NCBI GenBank assembly: GCA_001769835.1
Contig: MEPR01000044.1
Coordinates: 40,143-77,742, forward strand
Direction: 5' to 3'
Length of the DNA stretch: 37,600 nucleotides
Origin: Bdellovibrionales bacterium GWB1_55_8
Lineage (GTDB): Bacteria; Bdellovibrionota; UBA1018
Shown here: piece by piece, positions 7,844-16,276 of the stretch
How the letters are laid out: each line of letters opens with the position of its first letter
Position numbering within the stretch: the first letter of the stretch is position 1
The notes under the pieces: generated by a model
What the model saw: the letters and a program-made list of their open reading frames with translations, nothing else
Told to the model about the DNA's origin: nothing
Database searches by the model: none
Translations under genes and position numbers: made by a program

Positions 7844-8502
7844 GGCTTCCGTGCGATCAAGCTGGCGCGGGCGTCCTTCCCATCGTTTTCCTCGCGATAG
7901 ACGATGATTTCAAAATCCGCGAACAAGGTCCGAAGCTCGCCCTTTTCCAGCAGGAAATCCCGGCGCATTACCGAACCGGATGCATTCTTGAGCTGTTCGG
8001 CGGTGTGATTTTCGTAAACCACGTAGCCGCCTCGCTTCAGACCGCGTTTGATTTGAGAGACGAACCCACGGTTTAAAAAGTCGATATTCACAATTACATC
8101 GTAAAATTCCGGTTTTATGGAATAGCCGGTGATATCGGCGTAGATGGCATTAATGGTGACTCCGTTCTCACGAGCAAGTCTCTTGGCTTTCCTCATCGCG
8201 ACTTCTGAAATGTCGATGCCGTCCACTCTGAAGCCTTTTTTCGCAAGGTAAACCGCGTTTCGCCCTTCGCCCATCGCTATATCGAACGCGCGACCGACTG
8301 GAAGAAGACCTATTTGCTCTGAAAGAAACGAGGCAGGCTCTTTACCGAAAACGTAGTTTTGAGTGCTGAACAGGTCATCCCACCTCCGCCGGTCGTCCTC
8401 AGGGTCGTCCCCTGTGACCATTTGATAAGCGTTGCTGCCGGCTGGCTCCAAAGGATCCTTTCGGCAGGCTGAAAATGGGGTAGCCAGGAGCAAAATGAGC
8501 AT
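7840..8502 (-). CDS. Class I SAM-dependent methyltransferase (TehB-like) with lipoprotein-like N-terminus
   Basis: From ATG 8502 the product is 220 residues. A methyltransferase core begins at RRRWDDLFSTQNYVFGKEP (about 38-56). SAM-binding motif I is FDIAMGEGRNAVYLAKKG (73-90), followed by VDGIDISE (93-100), whose Asp contacts the ribose. This resembles TehB/thiopurine-type small-molecule methyltransferases. Unusually, the frame begins MLILLLATPFSAC (Cys13), which reads like a short lipoprotein signal followed by a low-complexity linker. If real, the enzyme would be exported away from its SAM supply. If not, translation may start at ATG 8421 (MVTGDDPEDD), which leaves the enzyme core intact. 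Neither start has a good ribosome site. It is divergent from tatA and convergent with the transglutaminase-like gene. Confidence 0.75.
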   Translation of the reverse strand: MLILLLATPFSACRKDPLEPAGSNAYQMVTGDDPEDDRRRWDDLFSTQNYVFGKEPASFLSEQIGLLPVGRAFDIAMGEGRNAVYLAKKGFRVDGIDISEVAMRKAKRLARENGVTINAIYADITGYSIKPEFYDVIVNIDFLNRGFVSQIKRGLKRGGYVVYENHTAEQLKNASGSVMRRDFLLEKGELRTLFADFEIIVYREENDGKDARASLIARKP

Positions 8503-8504
8503 GA

Positions 8505-8533
8505 TTGACACCCATCGGGTGTCCCGGTATACC
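8505..8533 (+). promoter_or_regulatory. Strong sigma70-like promoter for tatA, placing the transcript start at the ATG
   Basis: TTGACA (8505-8510, perfect) and TATACC (8528-8533) are 17 bp apart. The usual 7-nt distance puts the first transcribed base at 8540, which is the A of the tatA ATG. There is no Shine-Dalgarno sequence next to that ATG, as expected for a leaderless transcript. The spacer is filled by a perfect palindrome (8507-8523). Confidence 0.55.
8507..8523. repeat. Perfect palindrome GACACCC-ATC-GGGTGTC, candidate operator
   Basis: Seven-base arms around a 3-bp centre overlap the -35 box and spacer of the tatA promoter and lie 4 bp from the divergent methyltransferase start. A dimeric regulator bound here would block both genes. 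A second small palindrome, GGTATACC (8526-8533), contains the -10 box. Confidence 0.5.
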
Positions 8534-8539
8534 CAGCAT

Positions 8540-8806
8540 ATGTTTGGAATTTCCGGCGAACATATTATCATTCTTGGAATCGTGCTCCTGATTTTCGGAC
8601 CTCGGCGGCTGCCGGAACTCGGCAATACCATGGGCAAGGCCATCCGTAATTTCAAGGATGCCATAAACGGCGTGGAAGAAGCAAAGTTCAGAAGACTTGA
8701 AGAAGAACGCGCCCAAAAAAACGCTCAACCAGGCACCCCTTCTCCGGTGAAAACCGCGGAGAATTCCACTCAAGAATCCGTACGCACCCCATCTACCGAG
8801 TCCTGA
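8540..8806 (+). CDS. tatA: Twin-arginine translocase subunit TatA/E
   Basis: An 88-residue protein with the standard TatA plan: a short N-terminus (MFGISGEH), one transmembrane helix (IIILGIVLLIF), the FGPRRLPELG hinge at about residues 20-29, an amphipathic helix (NTMGKAIRNFKDAINGVEE) and a polar, disordered tail. TatA oligomers form the protein-conducting element that exports folded proteins carrying RR signal peptides. The frame extends upstream to 8432, and ATG 8495 has AGGAG before it, but the conserved protein begins at 8540 and the promoter at 8505-8533 would not transcribe the upstream ATGs. A Glu sits at position 7 near the polar residue typical of TatA/B. tatC and tatB are not in the window. 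Confidence 0.88.
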   Translation: MFGISGEHIIILGIVLLIFGPRRLPELGNTMGKAIRNFKDAINGVEEAKFRRLEEERAQKNAQPGTPSPVKTAENSTQESVRTPSTES

Positions 8807-8844
8807 CGCTTGCAAATCCCGGCTGAGCGCGGCAAATTGCTGGA

Positions 8845-9336
8845 ATGAGTACTCAAGAGGCTTCTGAATTCCTTCAGCCCTTCCGTGCCTATTTTGACCG
8901 GGAAGTCGCACAGAAAGCCGCCAAGCCGCTGAGCAACGGTTGCGAAATTGAAATTCGAATTCGAAAAGGATCCGCTGAACCTGAGATCTTCGTTTTCACG
9001 AAAATAGCCGGTCGTAATCAATTTCTTGAAAAAACAGCAGCCGACCCTCAGGTGATTTTCACACTCACCCCTGCCGCGGCTCACGCCATCTTGAATGATC
9101 CTTCCGACGACATCGGAACCATCGGCATCGCAATCTCGAAATTGATTATTTCGACGGACCCGGAGAGCCGGATCTCCGTGAAACTGCATGCGGGAATCCT
9201 GACATTTTTTTCGATGGGTTATTTCGGAGTCATTACCGCCGGAGGCTCGCGGTTTGCCGGTTATCTGGCATCCCGCGGCCTGAGCGGTATCGCTTCGATC
9301 AAAGCGGCACTTCAGAAACTGCGAAACAGCAACTGA
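8845..9336 (+). CDS. Conserved-looking protein of unknown function (163 aa), possibly SCP2-like
   Basis: A soluble protein with an N-terminal helix (SEFLQPFRAYFDREV), beta-rich middle segments (CEIEIRIRKG, EIFVFTKI, PQVIFTLTPAAAHAIL, IGIAISKLIIS, RISVKLHAG) and a Gly/Ala-rich C-terminal helix region (YFGVITAGGSRFAGYLASRGL). The strand-helix pattern and phrases such as PQVIFTLTPAAAHAILND recall SCP2/sterol-carrier-like lipid-binding domains, but this is a weak resemblance. There is no Shine-Dalgarno sequence at ATG 8845. A poor promoter-like pair, TTGCAA-N17-CAAATT (8810-8838), would again start transcription at the ATG. It sits between tatA and hpt on the same strand. Confidence 0.65.
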   Translation: MSTQEASEFLQPFRAYFDREVAQKAAKPLSNGCEIEIRIRKGSAEPEIFVFTKIAGRNQFLEKTAADPQVIFTLTPAAAHAILNDPSDDIGTIGIAISKLIISTDPESRISVKLHAGILTFFSMGYFGVITAGGSRFAGYLASRGLSGIASIKAALQKLRNSN

Positions 9337-9363
9337 CTTGAGACTTACAAAGAAGGGGAAGCC

Positions 9364-9897
9364 ATGTTCGACGACAAGAATTTCACAAAATACCTGAACC
9401 GCCACGAAATCGATGCAGCCGTCCAGTCCATCGCCAATCGCGTGAACGCCGACTATGAAGGCCGACAGGTTCTTCTTGTCGGGGTGCTCAAAGGCGCCAT
9501 CGTGTTCATGGCCGATCTGGTTCGGCATCTCAAAATTGAACATGAGGTCGAATTCGTCAGGCTTTCAAGCTACGGAAAAGCACGTACGTCGAGTGGTACG
9601 GTCACCATTCTGAAGGATATCCAAGCTGATATTCGCGACAAGCACGTGATCATCGTCGAGGAGATCATCGACAGCGGGCGCACGTTGAAGTTCCTTTATG
9701 AAAGAATCAAGGCCGCCGGACCGGCTTCCGTCGAGATCGTCACCTTGCTCGACAAAGCTGCGAAACGTGTAGTCGATACTCCGGTGAAATACGTCGGCCG
9801 AGTGATCGACGATCAGTTCCTGATCGGCTACGGCCTGGACCTGGAAGAACACTGCCGCAACCTGCCGGATATCTATTATCTCAAATACCCGAACTGA
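9364..9897 (+). CDS. hpt: Hypoxanthine phosphoribosyltransferase
   Basis: A 177-residue purine-salvage enzyme that converts hypoxanthine (and probably guanine) plus PRPP to IMP/GMP in the cytoplasm. Visible motifs are LVGVLKGAIVFMADL (residues 38-52), the flexible-loop region VRLSSYGKARTSSG (65-78), the PRPP-binding signature VIIVEEIIDSGRTL (95-108) and the C-terminal YVGRVIDDQFLIGYGLD. A Glu replaces the first Asp of the usual VEDIIDTG, a conservative change. The length is typical. GGGGAA precedes ATG 9364. It is convergent with gpsA, only 16 bp separating the stops. Confidence 0.93.
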   Translation: MFDDKNFTKYLNRHEIDAAVQSIANRVNADYEGRQVLLVGVLKGAIVFMADLVRHLKIEHEVEFVRLSSYGKARTSSGTVTILKDIQADIRDKHVIIVEEIIDSGRTLKFLYERIKAAGPASVEIVTLLDKAAKRVVDTPVKYVGRVIDDQFLIGYGLDLEEHCRNLPDIYYLKYPN

Positions 9898-9913
9898 TCT
9901 TTTCCGGAACGAC

Positions 9914-10939
9914 TCAGGTCGACCACTCAGACTTGAGCGGTCTTGTCATGAGCACCCGAATGGCCTCACCCACCTGCACATTGCCTTGCAGAAGTTGATA
10001 TACGCCTTCCGTAATCGGCATCGGAATGCCTCGAGCGACGGCGAACTCACGCACCGTCGTAGCCGTCTTCACCCCTTCAGCTGTGCCACCCAGCCTTGAA
10101 AGGATATCCGGGAGCTTTTCGCCCTTCGCGATCGCCATGCCGACACGGTAGTTACGGCTGAGCGTACTGTTGCTCGTGGCGAGAAGATCACCGAGACCGG
10201 CAAGGCCGAGAAAAGTAGGTTCTTTCCCCCCCATGGCCATTCCAAATCGCGCGAGTTCAACGAGACCTCGCGTAATCAGGAGCGCCTTCGCGTTCCAACC
10301 CAATCCCAGCGACTCAAGAGCTCCGGAGGCGATGGCGAGTACATTTTTCAAGGCCCCGGCCCACTCCACCCCGATCACATCATAAGAGCCGTAGACACGG
10401 AAGTTGTCGTTGGTGAAAAGCACCTGGCCACATTCGATCACCTCATCAAATCGCGAAGCGACCACCGCCGCGGAAGGATCCCCGCGTGCGACTTCTTGAG
10501 CCAGATTCGGGCCACTGATGACGCCAATTCGTGCGCAAGGAAGCTCTTCCTTGAGTATTTCGGAAACGCGTTTCAGCGTCACGGGTTCCACGCCCTTGGT
10601 CGCGTGAATCACTATTTCATCGCCCGTGAGATACCTGGCAAACTGCTTCGCCTGTTCCCGACAAGCACTCGAAGGCAACGCCCAGATCACGACGCGCACG
10701 CCACCTTCAAACAATCTGTCCAGCGAATGCACCACCTGAATGCGCTCATGCAGAGGCGTGTTCGGAAGATATTTCGCATTGACGCGAGTCGCATTCATCG
10801 CGCGCACCTGTTCTTCGTCACGACTCCAGAGTCGTGTCTCGACAGAGTTGCGCGCAACGAGGTTGGCCAGAACGGTTCCCCAACTCCCCGAACCGATCAC
10901 TACGACCTTTGAATTATGCCAGAAATCCTTTTTCATCAT
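9914..10939 (-). CDS. gpsA: Glycerol-3-phosphate dehydrogenase [NAD(P)+]
   Basis: A 341-residue cytoplasmic enzyme that reduces dihydroxyacetone phosphate to sn-glycerol 3-phosphate, the backbone of phospholipids. The N-terminal Rossmann motif is VVVIGSGSWGTVLA (residues 12-25). HATKGVEP, the substrate-domain segment ALKNVLAIASGALESLG and LGLAGLGDLLATSNSTLSRNYRVG follow in family order. I chose ATG 10939 because GGGGAG lies immediately upstream. The frame overlaps the end of the plsB-like gene by 26 bp, so its product may be handed directly to the acyltransferase encoded upstream. It ends the valS - TPK - plsB-like - gpsA operon. Confidence 0.93.
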   Translation of the reverse strand: MMKKDFWHNSKVVVIGSGSWGTVLANLVARNSVETRLWSRDEEQVRAMNATRVNAKYLPNTPLHERIQVVHSLDRLFEGGVRVVIWALPSSACREQAKQFARYLTGDEIVIHATKGVEPVTLKRVSEILKEELPCARIGVISGPNLAQEVARGDPSAAVVASRFDEVIECGQVLFTNDNFRVYGSYDVIGVEWAGALKNVLAIASGALESLGLGWNAKALLITRGLVELARFGMAMGGKEPTFLGLAGLGDLLATSNSTLSRNYRVGMAIAKGEKLPDILSRLGGTAEGVKTATTVREFAVARGIPMPITEGVYQLLQGNVQVGEAIRVLMTRPLKSEWST

Positions 10940-12644
10940 GCTCCCCTGGCGACTTCCGCGGCCCACCCGTTTCTGCGAGGATCGAAAGCCCGTAGCCGCT
11001 CAGACGGTTCCGGTAGTAATAAAGCAGGTTCATGTCCACAGCTGAAATAATGTCTTCGGAGACTTCAAGAACCGGAGACTCATGCAGCAACCCGAGCTGC
11101 GCCATGCCATCCGCGATCCATGCCGGCAGCGGGCTCGGTCCGGACATGGCTCCCGAACCCGATCGCAACTCATCACTCAACTTCAAATCCCCGCGTTTTT
11201 CAGCATCAATCAACCTCTGGCGCAAGCCCTCCGCATAAGACAGGAAATCGTCCGTTGGTCGGGATCGTTGAGCGTGGGAGAGACGGAGGATCCTATAAAG
11301 ATCGAAATCCGGGTACTTCTGCCGAATCATCTCGAAAAACGCGAACGCGACGGCATGTGAGGTAAGGACCACGTTTTCGCGGTGAAACCGATCGACGATC
11401 TTGCGTCCAAGTTCACGGGTGTACTCGCGGTCACGTTGCTCGTCGGCGCAAAGCTCACCGCGCGTCATCAGCCATCGTTTCGGGTCAATGAGGGTCCCAT
11501 TCGGACCGATCGACCTGCCTTCTTCGTCAACGAAATTTCCGAAAACATCCAGAGGCCGTCCGATGGACACGTGCAGCCCTGCCTGAGACGAAAAGAATTT
11601 CCAGAAAAAGCGCGCCACTTTGCTCACCTGCCAGGACTCGTCACCCGCGAGAATGAACCGATGCCCCCCGGATTCAGCCAGGTACGCCTCGATCAGTGAA
11701 GCCGCTTCGAGTACGAAGTGGTAGCTCATCACCATCGGCACGACGTAGACATTCGGATTAGGCTTTCCCGCCTGATACCCCTGAATTTGCGCCTGTAACC
11801 CAGTGCCCAACAGGCCAAGCTTCAACTTGCTTTCAACCGCTCCGCTCCGGGACCTGCCCCCTCCGGGGAAGAAGATGGAGTGAATCCCCTCCTGCAGAAG
11901 GGCGATGCTGTAGTTCTTGAGTGTCGACTTATAGATCTCGTTCGTCTTGGCGCGATCCACCGTGTACGCGCCCAGATTGCTCATGAAAAAGTTCAAAACA
12001 GGGTTTGAGTAGAGATTCAGGCCGGCTCCGTAAGCGAATGGCGGGAGCCCGAGAAGATAGATTATGTAACCAATCAACACGCTATCGATGTTGCTCTGGT
12101 GCGTCGGAACGAGCAAAATCGTCCCGCGGCGCGAAAGTGCCCGCAGGCTGTCAATCTCGCCGTGAACATTGATGCGGGACTCAAGGGATTCCGTCAGCCC
12201 CCAAGGCAAAAAACGGCGGACGCTTGCCGCATTCAGAAGCCAGTTAAACCCCCATGGCACCGCGTGAGAAGCGATCCGATAAATCGCCGGGTCGAAATGT
12301 CCGCCTATTTCCTCAGCAAAGTGACGCGTAACGCGCTCGAGCATGGCTCCGCGATCCGCTTCCCCGGGCGACCGCAAAAGCCCTTTCTGAAGATCGTTAT
12401 AGAGACGGAGATCCCGATCTTTCCGGCCTTTGGTAAAAACAGTCGGATGAAAGTTCCGGAGCCTTCGGCGCTCCAGATAAAGCGTCTCACTCAGCTGATT
12501 TTCAGCGGGCTTGCCCGCGAACTCTGCAGTAGTGCGCGCGACGACATCGTCGATGAGATTGGGACGAACCGCGTTGAGGCGAAAAATGCCTCGGTCGCGC
12601 AGCTCCGGTTCCATCGGCATGGGTAATTGTTTCTCAGGAGGCAT
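10914..12644 (-). CDS. Glycerol-3-phosphate acyltransferase (PlsB-like)
   Basis: A 576-residue acyltransferase of the PlsB/LPLAT family, shorter than E. coli PlsB (about 807 residues). Motif I is PTHQSNIDSVLIG (catalytic His182 and Asp187 in this numbering). Motif II includes YGAGLNLYSNP, and motif III is FFPGGGRSRSG, with Gly where PlsB enzymes have Glu (EGGRSRTG). It is expected to transfer an acyl chain to glycerol 3-phosphate at the inner membrane, making lysophosphatidate, which fits the overlap with gpsA downstream. The frame is open to TTG 12692, which overlaps the stop of the preceding gene. A promoter at 12692-12663 suggests instead ATG 12644, 12620 or 12614; none has a ribosome site. 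The precise acyl acceptor is inferred. Confidence 0.82.
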   Translation of the reverse strand: MPPEKQLPMPMEPELRDRGIFRLNAVRPNLIDDVVARTTAEFAGKPAENQLSETLYLERRRLRNFHPTVFTKGRKDRDLRLYNDLQKGLLRSPGEADRGAMLERVTRHFAEEIGGHFDPAIYRIASHAVPWGFNWLLNAASVRRFLPWGLTESLESRINVHGEIDSLRALSRRGTILLVPTHQSNIDSVLIGYIIYLLGLPPFAYGAGLNLYSNPVLNFFMSNLGAYTVDRAKTNEIYKSTLKNYSIALLQEGIHSIFFPGGGRSRSGAVESKLKLGLLGTGLQAQIQGYQAGKPNPNVYVVPMVMSYHFVLEAASLIEAYLAESGGHRFILAGDESWQVSKVARFFWKFFSSQAGLHVSIGRPLDVFGNFVDEEGRSIGPNGTLIDPKRWLMTRGELCADEQRDREYTRELGRKIVDRFHRENVVLTSHAVAFAFFEMIRQKYPDFDLYRILRLSHAQRSRPTDDFLSYAEGLRQRLIDAEKRGDLKLSDELRSGSGAMSGPSPLPAWIADGMAQLGLLHESPVLEVSEDIISAVDMNLLYYYRNRLSGYGLSILAETGGPRKSPGEHDEKGFLA

Positions 12645-12662
12645 GGGTTTGAGCACGTGCTT

Positions 12663-12692
12663 ATTATGCGAGGGCACCCGGCAGCTTGTCAA
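12663..12692 (-). promoter_or_regulatory. Internal promoter before the plsB-like gene
   Basis: On the minus strand TTGACA (12692-12687, perfect) and CATAAT (12668-12663) are separated by 18 bp. Transcription would begin near 12656, about 12 nt before ATG 12644. It overlaps the stop codon of the thiamine pyrophosphokinase gene, so the plsB-like gene and gpsA could be expressed independently of valS. Confidence 0.5.
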
Positions 12693-13399
12693 AGTGCGCT
12701 TTTTCGGGTTGGAACTCGATAGGCGATTACGAGGAGCCCCCCTTTCTGGACACTCACCTCGCAGGAGCGCGTCTCGACAACGTTACTCAGTCCTTGCGAG
12801 GACGGTTCCATCACGCCTGAACGCAACGGATACCTGAACCCCTTCAGGCGGACCCCCTCTGCTGGCCCCGCAAGCGCGAATATGGATACCACCTGGCCCT
12901 GACGGAAAGCGAATCGACGCCGAGATGTCACAACCGCGCACTCATAAGACTCCGAGCACATGACAATTTCAGAATGCATCGAAGAAGCCGAGGAGGCCAC
13001 CGAGAGCATATCGAGGCAATTGGCAAGCTCGTGATCGAGCCTTCCCCCTGAGAAGCCACCCAGGTAGATACGCCTTACACCGGTTCCAATTGCTGCCTCG
13101 AGAGCGAAACACAGATCACTGCGATCCTTGTCGCGAGGCAATGTGATATGGTGAACGCTTTTCAGCAGCGTCCTCTTTTTCAGACTGTCCCAATCACCAA
13201 GTGCCAAGCTTACCGGCAGACCGGCGTGATCGCAAAAATCAAGCCCGCCATCGACTGCGATAATCAAATCGCCAGACCCATAGCCGGGAATCGGCCTCAG
13301 GCCTCTGAAGGCGGCAGCAAGCCGTACGCGGGCCTTTGCACGAGGTCCCTGAGCAAGCATCGGCCCGATCAGGAATACCCGCCTTGAATCGACTTTCAT
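12689..13399 (-). CDS. Thiamine pyrophosphokinase
   Basis: A 236-residue enzyme predicted to pyrophosphorylate thiamine with ATP to give the cofactor ThDP. Motifs typical of the family appear in order: IIAVDGGLDFCDHAGLP and LALGDWDSL (active-site Asp residues), LPRDKDRSDLCFALEAAI (the K-D-x-x-D catalytic segment), YLGGFSGGRLDHELANC and, near the end, a beta-sandwich part containing LKGFRYPL and GLSN. Its ATG overlaps the TGA of valS (ATGA) and AAGGGG precedes it, so it is translationally coupled to valS. The region around the DHA/LP motif is complete. A gene symbol such as thiN is plausible but not needed to support the call. Confidence 0.85.
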   Translation of the reverse strand: MKVDSRRVFLIGPMLAQGPRAKARVRLAAAFRGLRPIPGYGSGDLIIAVDGGLDFCDHAGLPVSLALGDWDSLKKRTLLKSVHHITLPRDKDRSDLCFALEAAIGTGVRRIYLGGFSGGRLDHELANCLDMLSVASSASSMHSEIVMCSESYECAVVTSRRRFAFRQGQVVSIFALAGPAEGVRLKGFRYPLRSGVMEPSSQGLSNVVETRSCEVSVQKGGLLVIAYRVPTRKSAL

Positions 13400-16257
13400 G
13401 CCCCTTTGGGCCCTGTGCTCCGTGTTGTGATCCGTTCCGCCGCTGCCGTCAATTCCTGGAGCTTTGATTTCAGAGCAGCTTCCTTCTGGCGTTCCGAGGC
13501 GACGAGTTCAGCAGGCGCGCGCGAAAGGAACTTCTCCTGGGAGAGCTTCCCTTGAACGTGCTCAAGATCTGACCGGACCTTCTCGATTTCCTTCTGAAGT
13601 CGCTTTCGCTCTTCTTCATGATCCACCAATCCCTCGAGCGAAACTCTCAGTTCAACGGGAGGATTTGTAAGGGGGATCACCGCTTCGGAACCGTCATCAG
13701 CGACAGAGGCTCCCGTCGATCTGCGATCCAATGAGGAAATTCTCGTCAGTGCATTTATTTCATTGGCGAACATTCGGATGAAAGCATCGGCCGCGGGTGA
13801 TGCTGGCGTATACCTGACGACGAACGATACCTTCGGAGAAATGTTGTTCTCGCCCCGGAAATTCCGAATTGCCTCAACAACAGCCCGAATTGCGTCAATG
13901 GTTCTCTCCGCTTCGGAGTCATGCAGGTTCGTTTGAACTTTTGGAAACTCCTGAAACATCAACGTGACGATTTGCGGCTTGCCGTCACGATCACGCGCGC
14001 GAGTGTTCGCCGGTTTCTTCCAGGGAAGCGTCTGCCACAGCTCTTCCGTAAGGAAAGGCATGAAGGGATGGAGCAGCCGGAGCAGTGTCTCGAGAGTGTA
14101 ATGGAGCGTGATCAGCGTCTGTTGGCGCGCCGGCCCCGCCTCCTTCAAGGGGAGCTTTGAAAGCTCGATATACCAGTCGCAGAGTTCATGCCAGGAAAAG
14201 TCATAAAGAGCCTGCGCGGCGTCATTGAGCTCGAAATCCGCAAGGCCCTTGTCCACGCGTTGAATAGCGACCTGAAGCCGTGAAAGAATCCAGCGATTCG
14301 GCGCAAGTAGTTCCGCGCGGTGCTCAAAGAGCCAGTGTTCCGCGCCGCCGACTGGCTCGGCGACAGTTCCTGCCTCGAGCTGGAGGTGGAAGAATTTCGT
14401 CGCATTCCAGATCTTGTTACAGAAAGCCCGGTAGCCCTCGACCCGATCTTCGGAAAGTTTGATATCCCTGCCCTGGCCCGCCATGGCTGCGAGAGTGAAC
14501 CGAAGCGGATCGGCGCCATGGCGTTCCACCAGCACCAATGGGTCAATAACGTTCCCCTTGGATTTGGACATCTTCTCGCCTTTTTCGTCACGAACCATGG
14601 CATGAAGGTAGACCTTGTGGAAGGGAACATCGTCCATGAAATGGAGCCCCATCATGATCATCCGGGCAACCCAGAAGAAGATGATGTCAAAGCCGGTCTC
14701 AAGGATTGAAGTGGGATAAAACGTGCTCAGGGCCTTCGTTTTTTCAGGCCAGCCGAGCGTCGAAAAGGGCCAAAGAGCGGAGCTGAACCAGGTATCGAGA
14801 ACGTCCTCATCCTGCTTCAGCTCTGAAGCCGGAGCGTGGCAATGGGCACACTGATCAGGGCTTTGCCGGGCCACGGTCGTTTCCTGGCAGCGACCGCAAT
14901 ACCAGGCCGGAATCTGATGCCCCCACCAAAGCTGGCGAGAGATGCACCAGTCACGAATATTGTACATCCACTCGAAGTAGGTCTTTTCCCAGCTTTTAGG
15001 CGAAAAGACGATCCTGCCCTTTTCTACGGCTTCAATCGCCGGGCGTGCGAGCGGCTCAATTTTCACGAACCATTGCTTGGAGATAATCGGTTCCGCAACG
15101 TGCTCACATCTCTGGCATAGGCCGACCTTGTGCTGATGGTCCTCGATCTTCACCAGCAGGCCCGCTTCGCGCAGGTCCTGCACCACACGTTCCCGGGCTT
15201 CCGAGAATTTCAGACCGGAATAAGGGCCCCCGGCCGGCGTAATTCGGCCATCCTTCCCCATGACGGAGATTGTCGGCAGCTGATGCTTGCGCCCGAGCTC
15301 GTAGTCGTTGAAGTCATGTGCCGGCGTCACTTTCAAGGCGCCACTGCCGAACTCGCGGTCCACATAGGCATCCGTGATCACCGGTATCTTCCGACCGAGA
15401 AGAGGAAGAATCGCGTATTTTCCATGGAGATCCGCGTAGCGCTCGTCTTCCGGATGGACGGCGACAGCCGTATCGCCGAGCAACGTCTCAGGTCGTGTTG
15501 TCGCTATCACCAGTTCACGCCGCTGACCATCCGTCCCCAGGACAGGGTCGCCTTTTTCGTCCACGATCCGATAGACGAGATGCCAGAAATTGCCCTTGCG
15601 ATCGGTGGGCACGACTTCGAGATCAGAAAGCGCAGTCTGGCAGCGAGGGCACCAGTTGATGATTCGCTCACCACGATAAATCAGCCCCTCGTCATAAAGC
15701 TTGACGAAAACCTCGCGAACCGCCGCGGAAAGTCCTTCGTCCATCGTGAAGCGCTCGCGCTTCCAATCCAACGAAGAACCGAGCCGTTTCAGCTGATTCG
15801 TGATCTGATCCTTGTGATCTTCCTTCCACTTCCATGTGCGCTTGAGAAACGCCTCCCGTCCCAGGTCGTGACGGGTCAGAGGCTTCCCGCTCGGGCCTTT
15901 GCCTTCCTTCATGATGGCTTTTTCCACCTGTGCCTGCGTCGCAATTCCCGCATGATCGGTGCCCGGCAACCAGAGGGTGTTGTCTCCCTTCATGCGATGC
16001 CAGCGAATAAGAATGTCCTGAATCGTATTCGTCAGCGCATGGCCCATATGAAGAACGCCGGTGACATTGGGCGGCGGAATCACGATCGAAAAAGCCGCCT
16101 GGCCGGGTTCATTCTCATCGGACGCTTCAAAGCATCCATGTTCTTCCCAGAATCGATAGAGCGGTGCCTCAAAAAGGGAAGGCTCGTAATTTTTCGTGAA
16201 TTCTCGGGGAGCAGGGGCGATGGGTCCTTTGGCGCACATAGCCCCGAAGATTACCAT
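13396..16257 (-). CDS. valS: Valyl-tRNA synthetase
   Basis: A 953-residue class I aminoacyl-tRNA synthetase that charges tRNA-Val. PPPNVTGVLHMGHALT contains the HIGH-type motif HMGH (residues 70-73). DHAGIATQ follows, then a CP1 editing domain with TTRPETLLGDTAVAVHP. The zinc-ribbon-like Cys pairs CPRC, CQRC and CGRC and the KMSKS loop GEKMSKSKGNVIDP are present. The anticodon-binding domain and a C-terminal coiled coil (HEEERKRLQKEIEKVRSDLEHV) complete a full-length ValRS. Starts at ATG 16257 or ATG 16239 are both possible and neither has a clear ribosome site. It heads the operon running through TPK, the plsB-like gene and gpsA. Confidence 0.97.
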   Translation of the reverse strand: MVIFGAMCAKGPIAPAPREFTKNYEPSLFEAPLYRFWEEHGCFEASDENEPGQAAFSIVIPPPNVTGVLHMGHALTNTIQDILIRWHRMKGDNTLWLPGTDHAGIATQAQVEKAIMKEGKGPSGKPLTRHDLGREAFLKRTWKWKEDHKDQITNQLKRLGSSLDWKRERFTMDEGLSAAVREVFVKLYDEGLIYRGERIINWCPRCQTALSDLEVVPTDRKGNFWHLVYRIVDEKGDPVLGTDGQRRELVIATTRPETLLGDTAVAVHPEDERYADLHGKYAILPLLGRKIPVITDAYVDREFGSGALKVTPAHDFNDYELGRKHQLPTISVMGKDGRITPAGGPYSGLKFSEARERVVQDLREAGLLVKIEDHQHKVGLCQRCEHVAEPIISKQWFVKIEPLARPAIEAVEKGRIVFSPKSWEKTYFEWMYNIRDWCISRQLWWGHQIPAWYCGRCQETTVARQSPDQCAHCHAPASELKQDEDVLDTWFSSALWPFSTLGWPEKTKALSTFYPTSILETGFDIIFFWVARMIMMGLHFMDDVPFHKVYLHAMVRDEKGEKMSKSKGNVIDPLVLVERHGADPLRFTLAAMAGQGRDIKLSEDRVEGYRAFCNKIWNATKFFHLQLEAGTVAEPVGGAEHWLFEHRAELLAPNRWILSRLQVAIQRVDKGLADFELNDAAQALYDFSWHELCDWYIELSKLPLKEAGPARQQTLITLHYTLETLLRLLHPFMPFLTEELWQTLPWKKPANTRARDRDGKPQIVTLMFQEFPKVQTNLHDSEAERTIDAIRAVVEAIRNFRGENNISPKVSFVVRYTPASPAADAFIRMFANEINALTRISSLDRRSTGASVADDGSEAVIPLTNPPVELRVSLEGLVDHEEERKRLQKEIEKVRSDLEHVQGKLSQEKFLSRAPAELVASERQKEAALKSKLQELTAAAERITTRSTGPKGA

Positions 16258-16276
16258 GACTCAGCAAATCGCGAAA

